Assembly (NCBI RefSeq): GCF_901000735.1
Contig: NC_081542.1
Location: forward strand, 39,180,571-39,244,570
Source: Corylus avellana
Lineage: Eukaryota > Streptophyta > Magnoliopsida > Fagales > Betulaceae
Direction of reading: 5' to 3'
DNA length: 64,000 nt
Shown: positions 23,883 to 37,100 of the stretch, piece after piece
Layout of the letters: the number at the start of each line of letters is the position of its first letter
How positions within the stretch are numbered: position 1 is the stretch's first letter
Position numbers and translations under genes: made by a program
Notes under the pieces: generated by a model
What the model saw: only the letters and a program-made list of their open reading frames with translations
The model's database searches: none
Told to the model about the DNA's origin: nothing

Positions 23883-25538
23883 CAATTCCACCCATTTGTT
23901 TTGGGTGAAAATGGGTCAATAATGGTGATCAATGTGTCCGAAGTGGTGCACTAATTAAGTGTAGATATTTGACTATAATGGTAGGCAAGGGCAAGGGACA
24001 TACGGCTAGAATTTGAAGTTGTTAATCCAAATTTACTCGTTAATTCTTATCTAGTGGACTATATTTTATAGAATGTTAATTAAACTTTTTGTAATTATTT
24101 GTTTATTTTATTCACGTCGGCTCTTCTTGGGCAACCCAAAAGATCAAGAGCTTGGACTATTGAGGATGCGTTATGCCTAGGAAAAAAAAAAAAGTGGAAT
24201 GTATTAACCAAGCAATATATTCACCATACTATTAAATATTTAATTTAATTTTTTTTTTTTAAAAAAAAAAATCATTTTATCAACTGAAGTTTGACCCTTT
24301 ATTTTATTATTTTTTTTTTAAATTTTTTGCTTTTAATGTTTACAATTTGGCAATGTACCTTCTCAAAGTTTCTAAAACTGTCAATGTAATCTACCACATG
24401 TGCCGCACATGGTTTTTTAGGGGGTAAATGTCCTCAAATTACCCCCAACTTCATGCATGCTTTTCCCAAAATGTCCCTCTTATATATATATATATATAAG
24501 AAAAAAAAATTAAAAAAATTAGGAGTTGCCATAGCTGGGTATATGGGACGTTTGGGAGAAAATGAAGAATATCAATTTAGCGTAAAATAATGGGTAATAT
24601 CGTCTTAATATTAAAGTTGAAAGACAATTTATAATATTACATTTCATTTTACATTAAATGAAAATGAAATGGAGAGGATTTTATTTTGGTTTGGGGGTGG
24701 CTGAGCCATCCCCATTCCAGCCAATAAGGGGTGACTCAGCCGCCACCTTGGCTCATATGGGGTGGCCGAGCCACCCAAACCCTTTAGAGTGGTTTGAGTT
24801 ACCTTCATTTAGCCATTGGAAGTGGCCAAGCCACATGCAACGCACGTGACATTTTTTCAACGAAATTTGCTAATAGATAGATAACATTGACAATTCAATA
24901 AAATATATTACTAACTTTAAACATTTGATGCAAAATTGAAAATACGATCCAACATTGTACACTATTAAATTCACAAAACTAAAAATTTGTCATGATGTCC
25001 CCTCTTCTTAACCAGATCCGATTCCATTGATAGAGTGAATGATGATATCTTTCATATATATTATGCAAGTGAATCATAATTGAATGGTGATGTCCCCCTT
25101 CCTGCATGCCCATAAATCTTGAAAATCAGTAATGCACGTGAGAATATCTCAGTACTCTGAAATTGGGTTTTTAGAAGGAAAAAAAAAAAAAAAAAAATTA
25201 TGATCCTTCGCGGGAACATCGATGCTGGTAGACCTGTACACCTGATTCTCACATGCCATAATTGTTGCTCACATCTTAACCATGATTAATTAATCAAAAA
25301 AATTTAGGCCTATTTGGAAACAGCGATATATCTGAGGCCCTGATTATGATGCATCCAAGAAACTCACTCCAAAATGAAATAGTTAGGTGCTTTATAGGCC
25401 CCACCAGCCACCAGGCTGCCTACGCCGTCCAAAAATCCACTGCCTTAATTAGACTTGACGATCAAGATGAGAGGAAGAATATTTAAAAAAGTCAAAGATC
25501 CTTGAAGATATATATATGGTAGATATTGATAAAATTTT
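20670..25538. other. Long spacer with old repeats
   Basis: No gene is recognisable. The region holds six degenerate copies of GGGGGCCTTAATTAAATT-like sequence (about 21157-21465). A 12-bp perfect inverted repeat CGTACGTTGACG is at 21519-21530 and 21574-21585, with the tandem 14-mer ACGTCTCATTGATG between its arms. It also has (AT)n at 23850-23878, palindromic GGGTGGCCGAGCCACCC-type repeats (24690-24835) and several poly(A) tracts. The small frames at 21663, 23171 and 24658 have no family resemblance. Confidence 0.6.
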
Positions 25539-25678
25539 TAATATTAAATTATATTTTTTTTTTTTTTTTTTTGACATGTTCGCACAAGAGGAGGAGCGGA
25601 GATTCGAACTAGTGACCTCCACTTCATCAGGCGAGGTCCCAGCCAATTGAGCTATCTCTTGAAAATAATATTAAATTA
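25539..25678 (-). mobile_element. tRNA-derived SINE, copy 1
   Basis: The body is 25552-25665 on the minus strand. It has an A-box-like TAGCTCAATTGGCTGGGA, a B-box-like AGTTCGAATCTCC, a short tail ending GAACATGTC and then about 20 A. Perfect 13-bp target duplications TAATATTAAATTA flank it at 25539-25551 and 25666-25678. It resembles a tRNA promoter but does not fold as a full tRNA. A diverged relative lies at 58235-58360. Confidence 0.88.
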
Positions 25679-26790
25679 TCTCAATCTCACATGATGAAAC
25701 CCAATTTTTAGCTCTATTCAATTGGATCAGGAAATCTTCATGAATTTTCAAATTTAGTTATTTTAGGAGCTTGAAAAATATCATATATTAAAATTGTGTG
25801 ACATTAGAATTAAGTATATTTTTATAAAGCTTTTTACTTTTTATGTTGTAAGAAAATTTTAAGCAAAAAATTATATTTTGATTTTCTAAAGAAGAATCAT
25901 CTCTTCAAAAATAAATAAGAAGCCTTTTAAAAGGAAAATTATTTTTGACTATTTTTGTAACATGTCACATTTTTAATATGTAGCATTTTTCAAGTCATTC
26001 AATGCAAGTAATGATGTGAAAATAACGTAATTTGAGAATCCTTTGAAGTTGTATGGAATTCTTATATGAAGCAATTAGGCGGCAATTTTTGAACTATCCA
26101 CAAACCCCATATAAATCTAACATGAAATTTTTACGGTTTGTGATTGAGAGGTGTAGGGGTGGGTATCCGTTCGGTCAATGTCAGTAGGGGCATTTTTGCC
26201 TACCAATTTGTCAGTTAATTAACTGACTAGATAAAATTCAAAATTTACTTGAAAAATTGGTTAAGTCGGTTAATTGTCGGTTAAACGACAAAAAAAAAAA
26301 AAAAAAAAAACTCTACCACCTACCGAACCAAACTAAGGTCGAAATAGTATTTTTATTCCGTCTACCGATCGCCGAAAGTTGGTTGTCAGTTGTAAGCGGT
26401 AAACAGTTAATTTACCCACCTCTAAAGAGGCTGATTGATATGTATAATCTTATACGCATGTATCAATACATTTTTTTATACAATTTGCGTACCTAATAGA
26501 AATTCAGCACACAAATTACGGCGTTAATTAGGTTGATCCTATATAAAATATAAAATGATAATGTTGTAATAAAGTGATGTTAAGCATGGGCATTATGGGC
26601 ATATACTCTCCTCATGATCCGTCGTCTTAAATATCTGTTCTTCTGCATGTGCTATGCGCCCCCTTTCTCTTTTTGCACAGAAAAAAGTCTTCTTCTTCCT
26701 TGTCCCACACACACCCATAATATTCTCTCCATAAAAGTCAGAGTTACAGAACAAACCCAATAACTATTTTCTCAATCTCTCTCTTTCACT
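25679..26790. other. Spacer and upstream region of the ARM-repeat gene
   Basis: This is AT-rich with a poly(A) at 26289-26310. The last 100 bases are pyrimidine-rich (CTCTCTCTTTCACT just before the start codon), typical of a plant 5'UTR. No other feature is seen. Confidence 0.6.
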
Positions 26791-29700
26791 ATGTGCCCCT
26801 CTCAAAGTCCAACCATGCATGCTTCTTCTTCTTCTTCTTCTTCTTCTTGGTTGTTGTGCTACATGAAGCTTCGGTTCTTTGTTCGAATCCGGAGGTTCCT
26901 ACGATCGAAAGCGGCGGCTCGGAAGCGACGGGAGCCGTCAGATGGGTTTGAATCGTTTGATGTAGAGCGTACGATGATGAAAGGTGTTGATAAGGAAGTT
27001 ATGGAGAGGGAGAGCGTGGAGGATGAGTCGGCGGCGCTGCAAAGGTCGGTGAAGAAGCTTCACTTTGGGAGCTGGGAAGAGAAGGAGAAGGCGGCTCAGG
27101 ATATTGGGAAGCTTGCCAGAGATGACGGGAAGATAAGGAAGTTGATGGCCGAGCTCGGGGTTATTCCGGTGTTGGTTGCTATGGTGGATTCCGATGTGGC
27201 GGCTCGCCGGCGCGTGGCTGTCACGGCCTTGATAGAGCTTGCTAATGGAACTTTCACGTAAGTTTTTATTCTACTTGTTTATATATATATATATATATAT
27301 ATACTTTAAAATAATTAATTTAATTTACATTCCCTATAATTAGTTTAGTAAGTATGGTCCCTGCAGTGTGCTTTTTTTTTGGTATTTTCTGTTAATTCTC
27401 CTTAATCTTTTTTATTTTTGACTTTGGAACCCAAAATAGGGCAAATAATTCTCATTGGGATTTTTGGAACCCAATTTTTCATAATTAATTAGAGTAAAGT
27501 CTACTTAACCCATTTCAAACTACTACCCTAATGACAATTTACTCCTCAAACTATCAATTATGACAATTTACCTCCAAAACCACCAAAACAATAGTACCCT
27601 CAATGTTAGCAAAATGACAAAATTACCCCTATAAAATTTTTAATAAGACTAAAATACTCTTAAAAATTTGAAAAAAAAAATTAAAATTTAGTATTTTTAT
27701 TTTAATTTTAGTAAGGATAATTTCGTCATTTTTAAAAAAATTGGGTATATTATCATTGTTTTAATAGTTTGGAGATAAATTTAAAAGATAAATTGTTATT
27801 AAAGTGATAATTTAAAGGGATTAAATGGATGTGATCCTAATTAATATGAATGGAAATAAATGTTACAAAAAAAAAAATAGGCAACGATGAGTGTGTGCAG
27901 CAATATAGAGAAGTGCTGTCATAGTCGTCCGACCATGATAGCTTCACCCGTGGGTTTATCAGTTATCACAGGGATCACAGTGCCCACCAAAGCACCCACA
28001 CATGACTAAAGCTTACGTACTTTCTGACATATTTCAGACCCTTTTTTATTTTTCTTTTTTTACAAAAATAAAAAATATGATGGGCATTATTTATTTGAAT
28101 AATCAAGAATTATTGGAGAAAATGTGATCTTCTTGAATCTTGAAGGGCACGAAGTGCGCCGACTGTAGCCACTAAGTTCCACGGTGGTTGGAATTTAGAG
28201 GGGGGAACAGTGTCGATTGAAGCGACATCTTTGTCTTTGAAAATTATAGCCTATTAAACTGGTAGTGTAGTAGTTAAGATTCCATATAATCTCCTTCAAC
28301 AATGATTAACTACTTCATTTGTTGACTCCCCATTTTCCAAAACAGATCTTACTGATTTCATCTCCTTAAATTCTGTATTCTTTATTTAATTTGTTTGTAT
28401 ATAATTGGGTGCACTTACATACCTAGCATGCGTGTCCGATTTAGATCTGACTTATTTAATTAAACAAGTTAGACTTATAAATTATAACATGCTAATTTCA
28501 TATTGGGTTTGTATAAAAAATTACCAGGTCTAATTGTTGCATTTTTCGTATTGGGTTCGGGTCGTGTCGAAACATGTGTATGAAATTATATAGGTCAATT
28601 TTAATCCGACTCATTTAATTAAACGAGGCTCCTCAATTCTTGAACAAGATCTTGGTTAGTTATATTTGAGGGGTATTTTTGTCTTTTCACTTTTTGAGGG
28701 GACAAAAATACTCCTTAAATATAACTAACGGGATATTATATATTATCCAGTTCAACTGAACCGAAAAGAATCCTAATTTCTCAATCCTAACCTTCTAATT
28801 GGCCTAATCAATAATGGGCCACTATGATATTATTTTGAGTTTGGTTGATTGGCTGATTCAAGTTTCAATTTGTCATTATTGTTTAACAAGTTGAGGTTGT
28901 CCCCCTAAATATTCTTCCTAAATTTGGTCTTTGTTCTTTCTCTGCTCAGGAACAAGGCGGTGATGGTGGAGGCAGGAATCTTATCCAAGCTGCCAAAGAA
29001 CATTGATGCCGTCGATGAATTGACGAGACGTGAAATGGCAGAGTTGCTTTTATCATTGTCTTCTCTTGCAAACACCCAATTCCCTCTTGCCTCATCGGAA
29101 ATTCTCCCGTTTCTCAAAGGCATTCTGGAGTCAGCTTCAACTGTCGAAACCAAAGAGCCATGTTTAGGAACTTTATACAACCTCTCCGCCGTGCTGGACC
29201 ACGCTGGACCTCTTGTCTCAGGCGGGTTGGTAAACACTCTCTTGATGCTCTCCACATCGAAACCACTTTCGGAGAAAGCACTTGCAATAATGGGGCACTT
29301 GGTGGTGCCGTTAATGGGGAAGAAGGAAATGGAAAATAGTGCAAATGTGCCGGAGTGTTTGATAGAGATTTTGACGTGGGAAGATAAACCCAAATGCCAA
29401 GAATTATCGGCTTACATTTTGATGATTTTGGCTCACCAGAGCTCAGCCCAACGGGAAAAAATGTGCAAGTCGGGGATTGTGCCGGTGCTTCTTGAAGTGG
29501 CGCTATTGGGGAGCCCTCTGGCTCAGAAGAGGGCGCTGAAGCTACTGCAATGGTTCAAAGATGAGCGGCACGCGAATATGAAGCCGCATTCCGGGCCGCA
29601 GACCGGAAGGATTGCGATGGGTTCGCCCTTGAATGGAAGGGAGACTCAAGAAGGGAAGAAAATGATGAAGAGTTTGGTGAAGCAGAGTTTGAATAAGAAC

Positions 29701-29796
29701 ATGGAAATGATAACGCGACGAGCCAATCCTGCTGCAGACGCTTCGAAGCTGAAGGCTCTTGTGGTCAGCACAAGCTCTAAGAGCTTGCCTTATTGA
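26791..29796 (+). CDS. ARM-repeat protein (PUB-like without U-box)
   Basis: There are two exons, 26791-27257 and 28950-29796, joined within a Thr codon (437 residues). The N-terminus has a serine run coded by a (TCT)n microsatellite, then a basic stretch ([22 protein letters not shown]). From about residue 85 onward the protein is made of Armadillo helices: [33 protein letters not shown], then [20 protein letters not shown] and [20 protein letters not shown]. The C-terminus is basic with [17 protein letters not shown] repeats bind proteins; this set resembles plant U-box/ARM proteins, but no U-box is present, so ligase activity is not expected. The first ATG is chosen; ATGs at 26815 or 26863 are possible. 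The 1.7-kb intron holds a foldback element and a hairpin. The specific function is unknown. Confidence 0.9.
27487..27848. mobile_element. Foldback MITE in the ARM-protein intron
   Basis: The left half (CTTAACCCATTTCAAACTAC, GACAATTTACTCC, AACAATAGTACCC) returns as a diverged reverse complement in the right half (down to GTGATCCTAATTA). Arms are about 150 bases. TAATTA occurs at both ends, which may be part of the target site. There is no coding capacity. Its age looks high. Confidence 0.6.
28655..28729. repeat. Near-perfect hairpin in the ARM-protein intron
   Basis: A 29-base arm at 28655-28683 (GTTAGTTATATTTGAGGGG...) pairs with 28701-28729 with two mismatches across a 17-base loop. It could be a solo MITE end pair, or a source of small RNA if transcribed with the intron. 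Confidence 0.85.
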
Positions 29797-31189
29797 AAGT
29801 TTTTTCAGGCTCTTCCACGGGAGATGATTTGAGAAGCATTTGTGGGAAAATTGATGTTTTTCCATAGGGGGGGTGGGGGGAGGAGATGATCATCAACTCC
29901 TTGCCTTGGAGATGCACTCGTTGTGCAGTATGAATGTTGTAAATAATGGAGAAAAATGAAAATCATAAAAGCTTGTTACTCATTCTTGCCCTTTTCACAC
30001 GGATCTATGTCTGTGATGATGTTGAGGCATAGGAAACTAGGTTACTTGATGAATACATAAGTGTATACCTTCAGGATTCAACCATAGGTCTTCTACCCTC
30101 TTTGCAATTGTCTTCCTTGATGGGTACAAACACAATCTAAGATCAGTGCCCGACACTTTTAGAGTTCGTTTGGATTTGTGATTTCAATACGTGTGATTTT
30201 AAAACATAATTGAGCGTCGAGTAAAATCGTAGTTTTCAACTTTTAAAAAATACTATTTTTTTTTGGTGATTTGATTTGAAATCACATTAGAATGACCTTT
30301 TCAAGTTTACAAAATTGCAATGCCAACTACAGTGAGTAGAATGACCTTTTCTCTCTTTCAGATAATGAATATGCTTGTTAAAACTTTTACTTTAAAATAA
30401 CAAACTACTTGACTAGAAAACACTCTTAAAAACACAAAACTTGTATTTTTTACCTAAACACTTGTTTAAATAATAAAAAAGAAAAAAGAAAACTTCAAAA
30501 CGTCTTTTCTGTTTTGTTAGGTGTTAGGTATTACCGACTAAAAGGGTTAATGATATTAAATACCTATTCTAGCAACTAACTAAAGCCCCACATTAGTCAA
30601 GTCTTATGACAAACTCCATTTTGTTTTTGTTTCCTATCTGCAATTTCTCCAAAGGCAATTATACTCGGGAATCGAACTTCATTGCTCAAACAGTTCCGGA
30701 AACCCATTAGGAAAAAAGAAATTTGTAGGTTCATTATGAAGTAGTTTCTAAATTTTATTTGAAGTAATTCAACATAGCCCAATCAAAGTGGCACTTAGAA
30801 CTCGGAGTTGAGTCCACAAAAAAAAAAAAAAAAAAAAAAAAAAAATGCAGTTTTCAGAATGCATCCACAGCAAAGGCATTGAAAGTAATCATCTTTTCCT
30901 CGTCCTCATTAGTGCAATTACAAGTATAGGAGATCCGGAAGAATTAAATCATAATCTCTACATTTGTTACAATCAATATCCCAATTCTCCACCCAATAAC
31001 AAAAGCATGACACTTCCAAGTTTGTATTAACCCTACTCGATGGAGTTAAAAGAGCAAAAACTGAAGTTCTAAAATAATCAAACAAGAATTACTACATAAA
31101 TTATCAAAATCGTCTAAAAAATAAAGGCCATCTACACAAGCCTACAATGGTCGAGCAGGTTCACAGAGATTTGACATGCACCACTCAGT
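29797..31189. other. Convergent spacer between the ARM gene and LCB1
   Basis: This contains both 3'UTRs, a 27-base poly(A) near 30818 and, from about 30163, a partial copy of the Harbinger-type MITE found at 42476-42800 (start AGAGTTCGTTTGGATTTG). No gene is seen. Confidence 0.6.
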
Positions 31190-34100
31190 TTAACTCCTCA
31201 ACACCAATGCCACAACTCTTTTCAATGATGCAGACGCCTTCCGCAGATCAGATTCTGAATGAGCGGCAGAAACGAACAATCTAATTCCAACAGCCAAGCA
31301 GCATTTATCTAGTGTTGATCTTTTGGATGCCACCACAAGTATGTTGTCTTCCTTCAAAACCTGAAAAGAAAAAAGAAAAAAAGGCATTCAGTAATAAGAA
31401 AATAGAAACTAAAGAAATTGATTTGCCTAAATTGTGAATATAAACCAGATAACTATTTTCTTACTCGATCAGCAATATCTTCAAGAAGAATTAGATCATT
31501 TTTCACGGAGCCTGTTGACTTCTCTAATTTGAGAAAAACGATGGGGGATTCCACATTACTTGCTATCGAGAGGCCCGGTATATCTGACAATCCTACGGTC
31601 ACAAAATATATTGAGATCAAAGAGGTGTTGAGGCAGCTTTTAGCAAGCATGTAATTTTTGCTTTTGGTTGATTTTGGTATATCATATGTATAGAACAAAA
31701 ACTTTAGTGTTTAATGGATTTAATATGAATAAGCATGTATCCAAGACAAATATCTACATTGAGCAGATTTTCTAAAAGGTATAAGTGACTGGTACATCCA
31801 TACGAATAATACCAATGGCCTCACAGACCTAATGCAACCCATTATAAAAAGGATATCAAGTCTGACAAAGCTTTTCTCTCTAAAGAGTAATGCCCTATCA
31901 ATGGCTGTTTCATGTACCTATGCATTACTGAACTAAGAAACCTTCAGCACCCAATGTAAGGTATTTTTATTGTTTACAAATATATTGAAGCCTGTTTAGC
32001 AGTAAAATAGAACCAACCTTTCCATAATAGAGTAATGTTTTCCTTCAGTTTCTTTAACAGAACAGGATTTTCCTCCAGGACATCAATAGCAGTTATTGCA
32101 GCACTCGCAAGATAGGGGGGCAAAGAAGCAGAGAAAACATATCCAGAACTGCTTAATCGCTGCCAACAATTAGCATAGACTGAGACATTAGTAACTTAAA
32201 GGCTGGAATATATATGAAAATATAATAATTGATACAATTTTGTCTTGTTAAGACTTCCATCCTATCAACACAATAGTTCATTTACAAGAATGTCATTCCT
32301 ATGATGTATAATTTGCATACTTGGTGATCAATGACTCTGGCACTTCCCGTGCAGAATCCTCCTTCTGTGGCTAATGCATGTCCCATTGCAGCAGTTACAA
32401 TATCTATCTTCTCAATCTGCAATGCCAGACCACCATCAATCACAAACAGCAATTGGCTCAATTTACTTTTAGAAAAAAAGGGGATTGGTTAACCTTTCAA
32501 AACATACCGGAACCCCATAATATTCAGTGAGACCTCTTCCAGAACTGCCAAGCACACCAAATGAGTTGCTCTCATCCAATAAAACACGAAACCGATATTC
32601 CTCCTTCAATCTAATGATCTCGTCTAAGGGAGCTATTTGGCCAGAATTCTGTAAATTTTGGAATCAAATATAGCACGGTGGATTTACAAGCATAGAATTA
32701 ACACTGATATCATTAGTAAAGACAAGTTTGAGAGCGATGGCCATATCCTCATCCCATCATCCTCTTGCTCACATAAAGAAATTGAAAATTAAGAAACAAT
32801 AACACAGAGAAACCACACTCAACCTTAGTTTATCAAGTTTGATCAAAACCATGGAGTTCTAGCAGCTAATGCAATCTCTCTCTCTTATATACATATAATA
32901 TAAGTAATCATATATAGCACCTTAGCAGAATATATCAAATGACGAACTTTTAGCATTTATGCTTTGAGCATAAAAGCTATGTTTCTTTCAATTCTCTCTG
33001 GAACTGGAGAAAAATGGCAAACAAGCCAATTAGAAAGATTGCATCATTTAAAGATACGCTCATCCATTTGTAATTGCCCATCTTCCTTCTACTGCCAGAA
33101 TTTATGCCATACATAAAGAAACTAACATCTTCTGCAGCATGCAACATAGAGCCAATACATCAAGGTGCCTCCTATGTTTGTTCACAAAGTCGAGCTCAAT
33201 TGTTGTGTGAAAATGCACAAAAGAGGTGAAATTTTGATATGCACAATGCACAAAAAGTTTACCTGGTACACAGCTTCAACAACAATGTAGCGCCGCAATT
33301 TCTTAGCCCGCTCATTCTCTGCAGTGACTTTCTCCAGCGTATTTCTTAGGGATTCCATATCATTGTGCTTGAAATACACGATTGTGCTTCTAGAAAGATG
33401 AAGGCCATTTTGTATTCCCCAGTGTACTCCCTCATCCCTGAAAAAGGAACAATTAAAGATAAAAATTTACAGCAAAAATTTGATGCAAGCCATTTTAACA
33501 GCAAAAACTCCTAATGTATGCTGGAATCTGAAAGGCAACAGGATAAATGTTGCAAGCAGCTCTGGTAGGCTACTAAGACAGGACACAAGGTTCAATGATA
33601 TTCTTATATCAGCAAAATAAACCCAAGCAATTGTCACATTCATAATTACTTTCTTTTGAAATTCTATTCACCTCACTAGTCATTTCAATTAATGGCCTAA
33701 ACTACCACTTTAAGAGGCGTGATAACCCCTATTAGGAATTTGTCTTTTAGGGAGGGGGAGAGGACTCGAGGGGATTTGGAAGGGTACCATATCCCCTCCA
33801 AGCTCTTTTTTATGAATTCCCTCAAATTGGGGAAATTTGAAAAGAGGTGAGACCAAGTTTAAAATTTTTTTTTATACTTTTCCTTTTGTCCTGTATAATT
33901 TATTAAATTTTCAACGACGTCTAAACAAACAATCATCACCAATCTCTCTCTCCATAGTCTATTTACATAATAACTTCTCATTTTCTATCCTTTCTACCCT
34001 GCAATCAAACAATGGGTGGAATACATATTCCCCTCTCTCCTATTATTTATTAGAACTTTCAGACAACAGAAGGGATAATCATTCCCTCTTTTCTCCTCTT

Positions 34101-37100
34101 CTCCTCTGCCTCCCTTCCTCCTTATCTTCTCTTCTTCCACAAAACTCCCAAACATAGGGTAAATCACACATGCCATGTAATTCATACCACCCACCTTCAT
34201 AACAATAACACATTGTGACCAAAGATTGTGTTTCAATGCAATTATATAAAGTATGCAAAAGTAGAAAAACAGTTTCTCCTCCGACTAGGTTGGCTAGCTT
34301 TTTAGGAAAAATCAATTTTTTTTTTTATAAAAAAAAATTCCATTTGATTCAGAAGTTTTGACTTCTACAAATAACAGCAAAACTTGGACACATGCACGGT
34401 CCCCATTATTTTATTTACACCTGAATTTGCATCAACACTTTTGCCACCCCATTTCCACCACCAATCATTGCTACTGTCTGTAACATCCATCCCATCACTA
34501 GCATCTTGACACCTCAGTTGCCACCCCCAACATCATTCCCATCTTTGTCTCACCCACCACAAAGAAAAGCATCTCATTATCGACCATGTTGGAACCACAA
34601 GTGGTTTTTTTTTTTTTTTCCAGAATTTACCATACGAGATTTTTCATCTTAGAATTACTTATTAAAAAAATGATTTTCCTCCTAGAATTGATTTTAACAC
34701 AGTATAACTAGTTCCTTTGATAATAGATAGAAACACAAGGAAAAGAATCCAAAAGGAACCTAACTTTTATAGAACAGCCACAAAAACTAAAAATAATTAA
34801 ATAGTCAAAGATTATGTATACTCACACCACAATGATATCTCCTCTTTTGGCAAAAGCTGGAATTGCACTGAACATGGTGGAAAGTCCATAGGAATAGAGA
34901 ATTGAATCAGGAGTTCCCAAAAACTTTGCTATTCTGGCCTCACAATCAAGGTGTACATCTAGTAAGATGTGAAAATATAAAATAATTGTCAAAAGAAAAA
35001 TGTTTTCCCAGAGAAGAACTGGGGCATGAGTTTTGAGGAGGGAAGGGACCTCCAACCTGACTCATATGAAAGTAGTTTCAAAATTAACTCTTACCAATTG
35101 TTCCGTAGAACCCACGAGGACCACATGAACCAACACCATATTTCTCCAATGCAGTGGTACATGATGCCTGAGGTAAAATATTGCTATAAGGGCTATAATC
35201 AAACAAAGAAATTATCACAAAAGAAAAAAAAAAAAAAAAAAAAAATTAATAATAGGAACTGCATTTCCTCACAAGCAACTTCTCGTGTCCTATCAATCCA
35301 AGATAATTTGCCGAAGCAAAATTGACAACTTCTTTGCTGTTGACTACTGTATGCGGCCTTGCAGCACTGCCAGGAGAAAAGGAAGCAACTTATGAGCAGT
35401 GTCAATACTCAATACCTTAAAGGTTTTTCTGAAACACTTTATGGTTTTTATTCAAATGTTTGACTTATGAAAAATAATAAAGTCCACAAATGCAATTATA
35501 TGTCCATTTAAGATAATAATTTTAATTTTTTTTTATATAAAAAAATATATAAAAAAAAAAAAAACAATTTATGGCCAAAGGCATTGTCTCACACGAATTA
35601 AAGAAATCCTCTGCATAAATATTACAACTATTTTCACCTTTCCAACACTGGAGGTTCGCTCTGCATCTCTTCTGTAAGTGGAGGAATGAGGGGTTCTGGA
35701 ACCCATTGATCACAAAGCTCATCTATTTCCTATAAACATAAGGCACAACTTTCATTAGTTTTTGGTCAAGAGAGCACAATCTACATAAGACTGGGAGATA
35801 CAAGAACTAACAGAATACAAAGCATAAAAGCCACTCTAGAAGCATATATCACCACTAATAACTAATATATACCAAAGGCGGTTCATTAAAATAATCAGAT
35901 GGCACTTTGTTGGAACTAGAGTCAATGCGAGACAATGGTAAGTAGGAGGGCCAAACTGAATAAGTTTTGTAATTGATGGGATTAGATTTTATATGACAGA
36001 ACTTTGGCGGAGCAAAATCTGAATGTTTTAAAGGGAATATCTAATTTTGAAACTTTTGCAATACAAATCACAAAACTTGGGTCTTGTTCCCTGGATGAAA
36101 AAAAGAGAGGAAAGGCAAAAAAGCAAAAAATACATATAGATAGGCATAGTGAGCATGGTGACAAATTCATTACATCTTATTCGTTCAACTTCTACCAAGA
36201 TTTTAGATTTCAACATAATTATAAATTCAGCCTGGATTCTACACCATATCAACATTTTCTGACATGCTAGATTTATGGTATATATTTAAATGTTTTCAGG
36301 AAACTCACACAAACTAAACCAAATTCAATATTTTTTATTTTTTTTCAAAGTGTTTTTCATATATTTTGAATTTAGCAATGGGGAAAAGTGTCCAGGGGGA
36401 GAAAAGGTAAAAAGAAAACTTCTGGGTCAAAATACACTTCCTCTAAGCAGCAGTAGAACGTTCATTTATGTTGACCATGAAAGAGGGGAAGCATTAATAA
36501 CCCACACAGCATTAAGAGAATAAAATGAAATAACACCCATTTACACCCACATAAAAAAGGGCTATGTTTGTAAATGTGTTTTGGGGAGTGTTTCTTGTTT
36601 TTAGTTTGAAAAATTCTTCAGATGTGACATAGTGAAAATAGCTTTGAGTGTTTTGGATTTTAAGTGTTTTGTTAATGCTTTTGTTTTGAGAATAAAAAAC
36701 AAAAGAGAGAAGAAGAAAATTTTAACAAGCGGAGCCTTAAGTCTCCAAAAAAGGTTTGCAGCAAATAGGGGCGGATCCAGGGGGGGTTGAGGGGGGGCAT
36801 CCGCCCACCCTCAACTCCCAAAAATCTCCCCTAGTATGGTAAAATTTTTTTTGTCCTGATTATGCCCCTCTTACTCATGATTATGCCCCCTTCCTCAAGC
36901 TCTGGCCATTTTATACTCCGTTGAAATTTGAAAATTTTTAAGAATTTGAATGTTGCAGTCTTGCAGAAAAATGAAATGTTGAAAGCTTGAAGATGATGAA
37001 CAGTTCAGTTTTCAAATGCACTATTTTTCATTTGACAATTTTGTATAGGTGCAGCCTGCTTTGGACTTTGGAGTGGAAAAAATAATATTATAAATTAATA

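Noticed and set aside
24658..24849. 63-codon frame rich in Pro, Trp and Ser
   Set aside because: It is produced by the GGCCGAGCCACC palindromic repeats.
25560..25664. Possible tRNA gene on the minus strand
   Set aside because: A and B boxes are present but there is no acceptor or anticodon stem; it has poly(A) and a target duplication, so it is a SINE.
28905..29393. 162-codon minus-strand frame
   Set aside because: Antisense to exon 2 of the ARM-repeat gene; no domain.
33837..34315. Frames of 78-106 codons in an LCB1 intron
   Set aside because: Pyrimidine-rich intron sequence with no family match; flanking exons splice across it.
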